This document shows positions 63,301 to 64,000 of a stretch of 64,000 nt of DNA, piece after piece. This DNA is from Agromyces archimandritae. GTDB lineage: Bacteria; Actinomycetota; Actinomycetes; Actinomycetales; Microbacteriaceae. Both the position numbers and the translations under genes were made by a program. Numbering within the stretch: the first letter of the stretch is position 1; every line of letters starts with the position of its first letter. The stretch spans positions 930,001-994,000 of the forward strand of contig NZ_CP071696.1 in the NCBI RefSeq assembly GCF_018024495.1, given 5' to 3'. Under the pieces are notes generated by a model. The model saw only the letters and a list, made by a program, of their open reading frames with translations. It was not told the origin of the DNA and ran no database searches.

Positions 63301-64000
63301 CCCGGGAGGTCCGTCTCGCTCAATCGGTAGCGTCGCTCGAGCTCGATGGGGAGGTCGACCGTTCCGGTCCCTCCGACCGTCGAAACCAAGACGCTGACCG
63401 GAGTCCCCGCTCCCTCGAGCGGGGTGAGCTCGAAGGTGAAGGTGCGGTCGGCTGCGGCGCCGACCGCACCGCTCGTCGTCTTCGTGAGGGTCGCGACCGG
63501 AGAAACGGCGGCGTTCGTATAGAAACACGTCGCCGCGCCCCCCTCCGGCAGCTCGACGTTCGCCGTTCCAGTCGCCTCGTCGGCCGACCACACCACATTG
63601 TCGCCGCAGGTGATGTCATCGACATACCAGCCGGCGACCGCCCCCTCGGTGATCTCGTACGATCCGCCGACGAGCGGGCTTCGGGAGGCTCCCGTGAGCT
63701 CCGACGGGGCGGGGCTGAGGACGAAAGGCTCGACCTCCTGCGGACCGGTGATCTCGAACGGGAACTCGAGCGGTTGGCCGCTCGGCGGAAGGTAGTTGAA
63801 CGGGTCGGAGAATTTCACGACGTGGATGGTGCCCGGTGCCGCGTTCGTGAAGAAGCACTGGACGACGTCGCCGGAGACGAGATCGAATGTCGCCGAACGG
63901 TCCTCTGTGGAGTAGATCACGTCGTCGCCCTGCACATTGCAGGAGAGCGCGGTGAGGACGGAACCCGAATCCGCCAGCTCGGTCACCGTGTATTCGCCCG
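60345..64000 (-). CDS. Large repeat-containing sortase-anchored surface protein (5' part outside window)
   Basis: At least 1218 codons are open to the window edge, so signal peptide and N-terminus are missing. The visible protein is built of beta-rich modules, several with a repeated signature of one cysteine near the start and a second just before a TN pair (CFFTNAA, CFYTNAA, CVMTNRT, CGITNTA, CGILNTA), resembling prealbumin-like/DUF5979-type and DUF11-type adhesin modules. A ~240-residue unit occurs twice (about 62850-62113 and 62112-61390), each with TTLVTD, GFDPAD, VARLSL and DWTLTADPG. The C-terminus has a Pro/Thr/Gly wall-spanning stretch, the LPxTG-like IPPTG, a hydrophobic helix and a basic RARRRRA tail. 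It is probably anchored by sortase and acts in adhesion or as a surface shield. A second, different module of ~150 residues precedes the stalk. No sortase gene is in the window. Confidence 0.85.
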   Translation of the reverse strand, partial: GEYTVTELADSGSVLTALSCNVQGDDVIYSTEDRSATFDLVSGDVVQCFFTNAAPGTIHVVKFSDPFNYLPPSGQPLEFPFEITGPQEVEPFVLSPAPSELTGASRSPLVGGSYEITEGAVAGWYVDDITCGDNVVWSADEATGTANVELPEGGAATCFYTNAAVSPVATLTKTTSGAVGAAADRTFTFELTPLEGAGTPVSVLVSTVGGTGTVDLPIELERRYRLSETDLPGWTEEGISCEITAVTGGDPSDVSAEDFSVGPGETLACTALDTADPGTGTIEKQALGADDEFFFIVDTVPPSEERIVRVATDDGVGQGELPTLVPGQTYSIVEDPNSAWVPQRFTCQRLPVIGAPVTVSPTAITIEPGDRVECVMTNRTRPFVEKRAVSVTPVDAGRWNVEYELTVSNPSTLHQIYSLDDALDLPDGSTVVATASNDAGFDTSAWNGTSETTLVTDVTIPPATGEGPTIHTYTISADVVLGDGFDPADAACEPDARGGLLNTAVMTHADLPFEADACEDLPVARLSLAKTVENGDTGRTGEPEDWTLTADPGQGIPGQDAVSGNGLDGVQDVLVIAGDYELSEESDLQGYTAGTWGCGDATVTEATVTIEPGTNVACGITNTAEPFPTAMKSVVKDAVPDDAAHWTVTYEIEVTNGSGIEQTYDLSDVPELPDGVELVSGTATSDPAYELDWNGDDRTTLVTDRPIGAEETHTYTIVLEVEIDDGSAGFDPADGICEEGEAGGFLNTASLGQDGVGVIEDEACTDIEVARLSLDKTVDDGGTDRDAMPADWTLTADPGSGIPGQGPVSGNGEDGVQGVLVIAGAYALSEDGPGGYTAGDWECEPAGGYADGTVTLDAGERVGCGILNTAYALTVSKTHDDVEGGSVEPGDVVTYRVAIRNPGTIAVPSGSFTDELPAGATLVPGSISAPAGWDTSGSTSTRIVGVHAGELPPGYDEEISYEVLVGDIAQPDPGEPIPPLTNSVCVTSGEQETPDDCEGDPIPVRSVTLSAQPRCTDDAAWLDYTTALHGVPSSPTPVVALIWWSEQAYEGRDPGIDPADRDAILADGASFVQYVALPDGYVDGEPIDGQTLWPGMELDADGRPTAWPGWRLLPDGSWVKDASAPFAEIADSAVLEVRVNPSVAAETVYPPDNPVCQARPPQPTPTPTPGPTPGPTPGPTPGPIPPTGFPADILLGIVALTLLAGAAMASRARRRRA

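Overview
The window is high-GC actinobacterial DNA. The arrangement (rplM-rpsI-glmM, glmS-acpS-alr-tsaE-tsaB-rimI-tsaD, S10-spc-secY-adk, infA-rpmJ-rpsM-rpsK-rpoA-rplQ), the many GTG starts, the very frequent GGATGC/GCATCC hexamer and the short palindromic GGTCGAGTAG...CGTATCGAGACC repeats all suggest Micrococcales, most likely Microbacteriaceae. This is inferred from gene order and style; no 16S gene is present and the genus cannot be named. I saw no tRNA, rRNA, IS element, prophage or CRISPR array.

Region 1 (1-9.6 kb) is an exopolysaccharide locus of two convergent operons. The plus operon holds two glycosyltransferases, a flippase fused to a glycosyltransferase, and an O-antigen polymerase/ligase-like protein, coupled by ATGA overlaps where both ends are visible. 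The minus operon holds a Wzz/tyrosine-kinase protein, a low-molecular-weight tyrosine phosphatase, a polyprenyl glycosylphosphotransferase and a membrane-anchored methyltransferase. Together they cover lipid-linked initiation, chain assembly, export, polymerisation and phosphorylation control of a surface polysaccharide.

Region 2 (9.6-30 kb) is housekeeping and transport: a CPBP protease, a palindromic repeat cluster, GlpD, a GuaB3-type paralogue, an ABC-F ATPase, an acyl-CoA dehydrogenase, a PatB/MalY-type C-S lyase, GuaB, a branched-chain amino acid ABC transporter (livHMGF on plus, with its lipoprotein livK convergent), RarD, GroES under two CIRCE operators, a THUMP-like methyltransferase and two Pro-rich DUF4190-type membrane proteins.

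Region 3 (30-43 kb) combines cell-wall precursor and tRNA-modification genes: glmS-acpS-alr-tsaE-tsaB-rimI-tsaD, coaA, rplM-rpsI-glmM, truA and an OafA-type acyltransferase. GlmS and GlmM together feed UDP-GlcNAc synthesis, Alr supplies D-alanine, and the TsaB/D/E proteins make the t6A tRNA modification.

Region 4 (43-60 kb) is the large ribosomal superoperon on the minus strand, from rpsJ through rplO, secY and adk, then ptsI, then infA through rplQ, ending in a strong terminator. rpsN is absent between rplE and rpsH, and rpsD is absent between rpsK and rpoA. Several ribosomal proteins carry long charged low-complexity tails.

Region 5 (60.3-64 kb) is the 3' part of a gene for a large, repeat-built, sortase-anchored surface protein whose N-terminus lies outside the window.

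The most informative non-coding signal is a recurring leaderless promoter: a TAnnnT box exactly 6-7 bases before a GTG or ATG start, seen at about nine genes that lack or hardly need a Shine-Dalgarno. Also notable are an operator-like palindrome filling the infA promoter spacer, a palindrome at the livK start site, and one at the glpD promoter. I did not find an obviously unprecedented multi-gene system. The best novelty candidates are the flippase-glycosyltransferase fusion, the LivH permease with an added extracytoplasmic domain, and the tandem-repeat surface protein.
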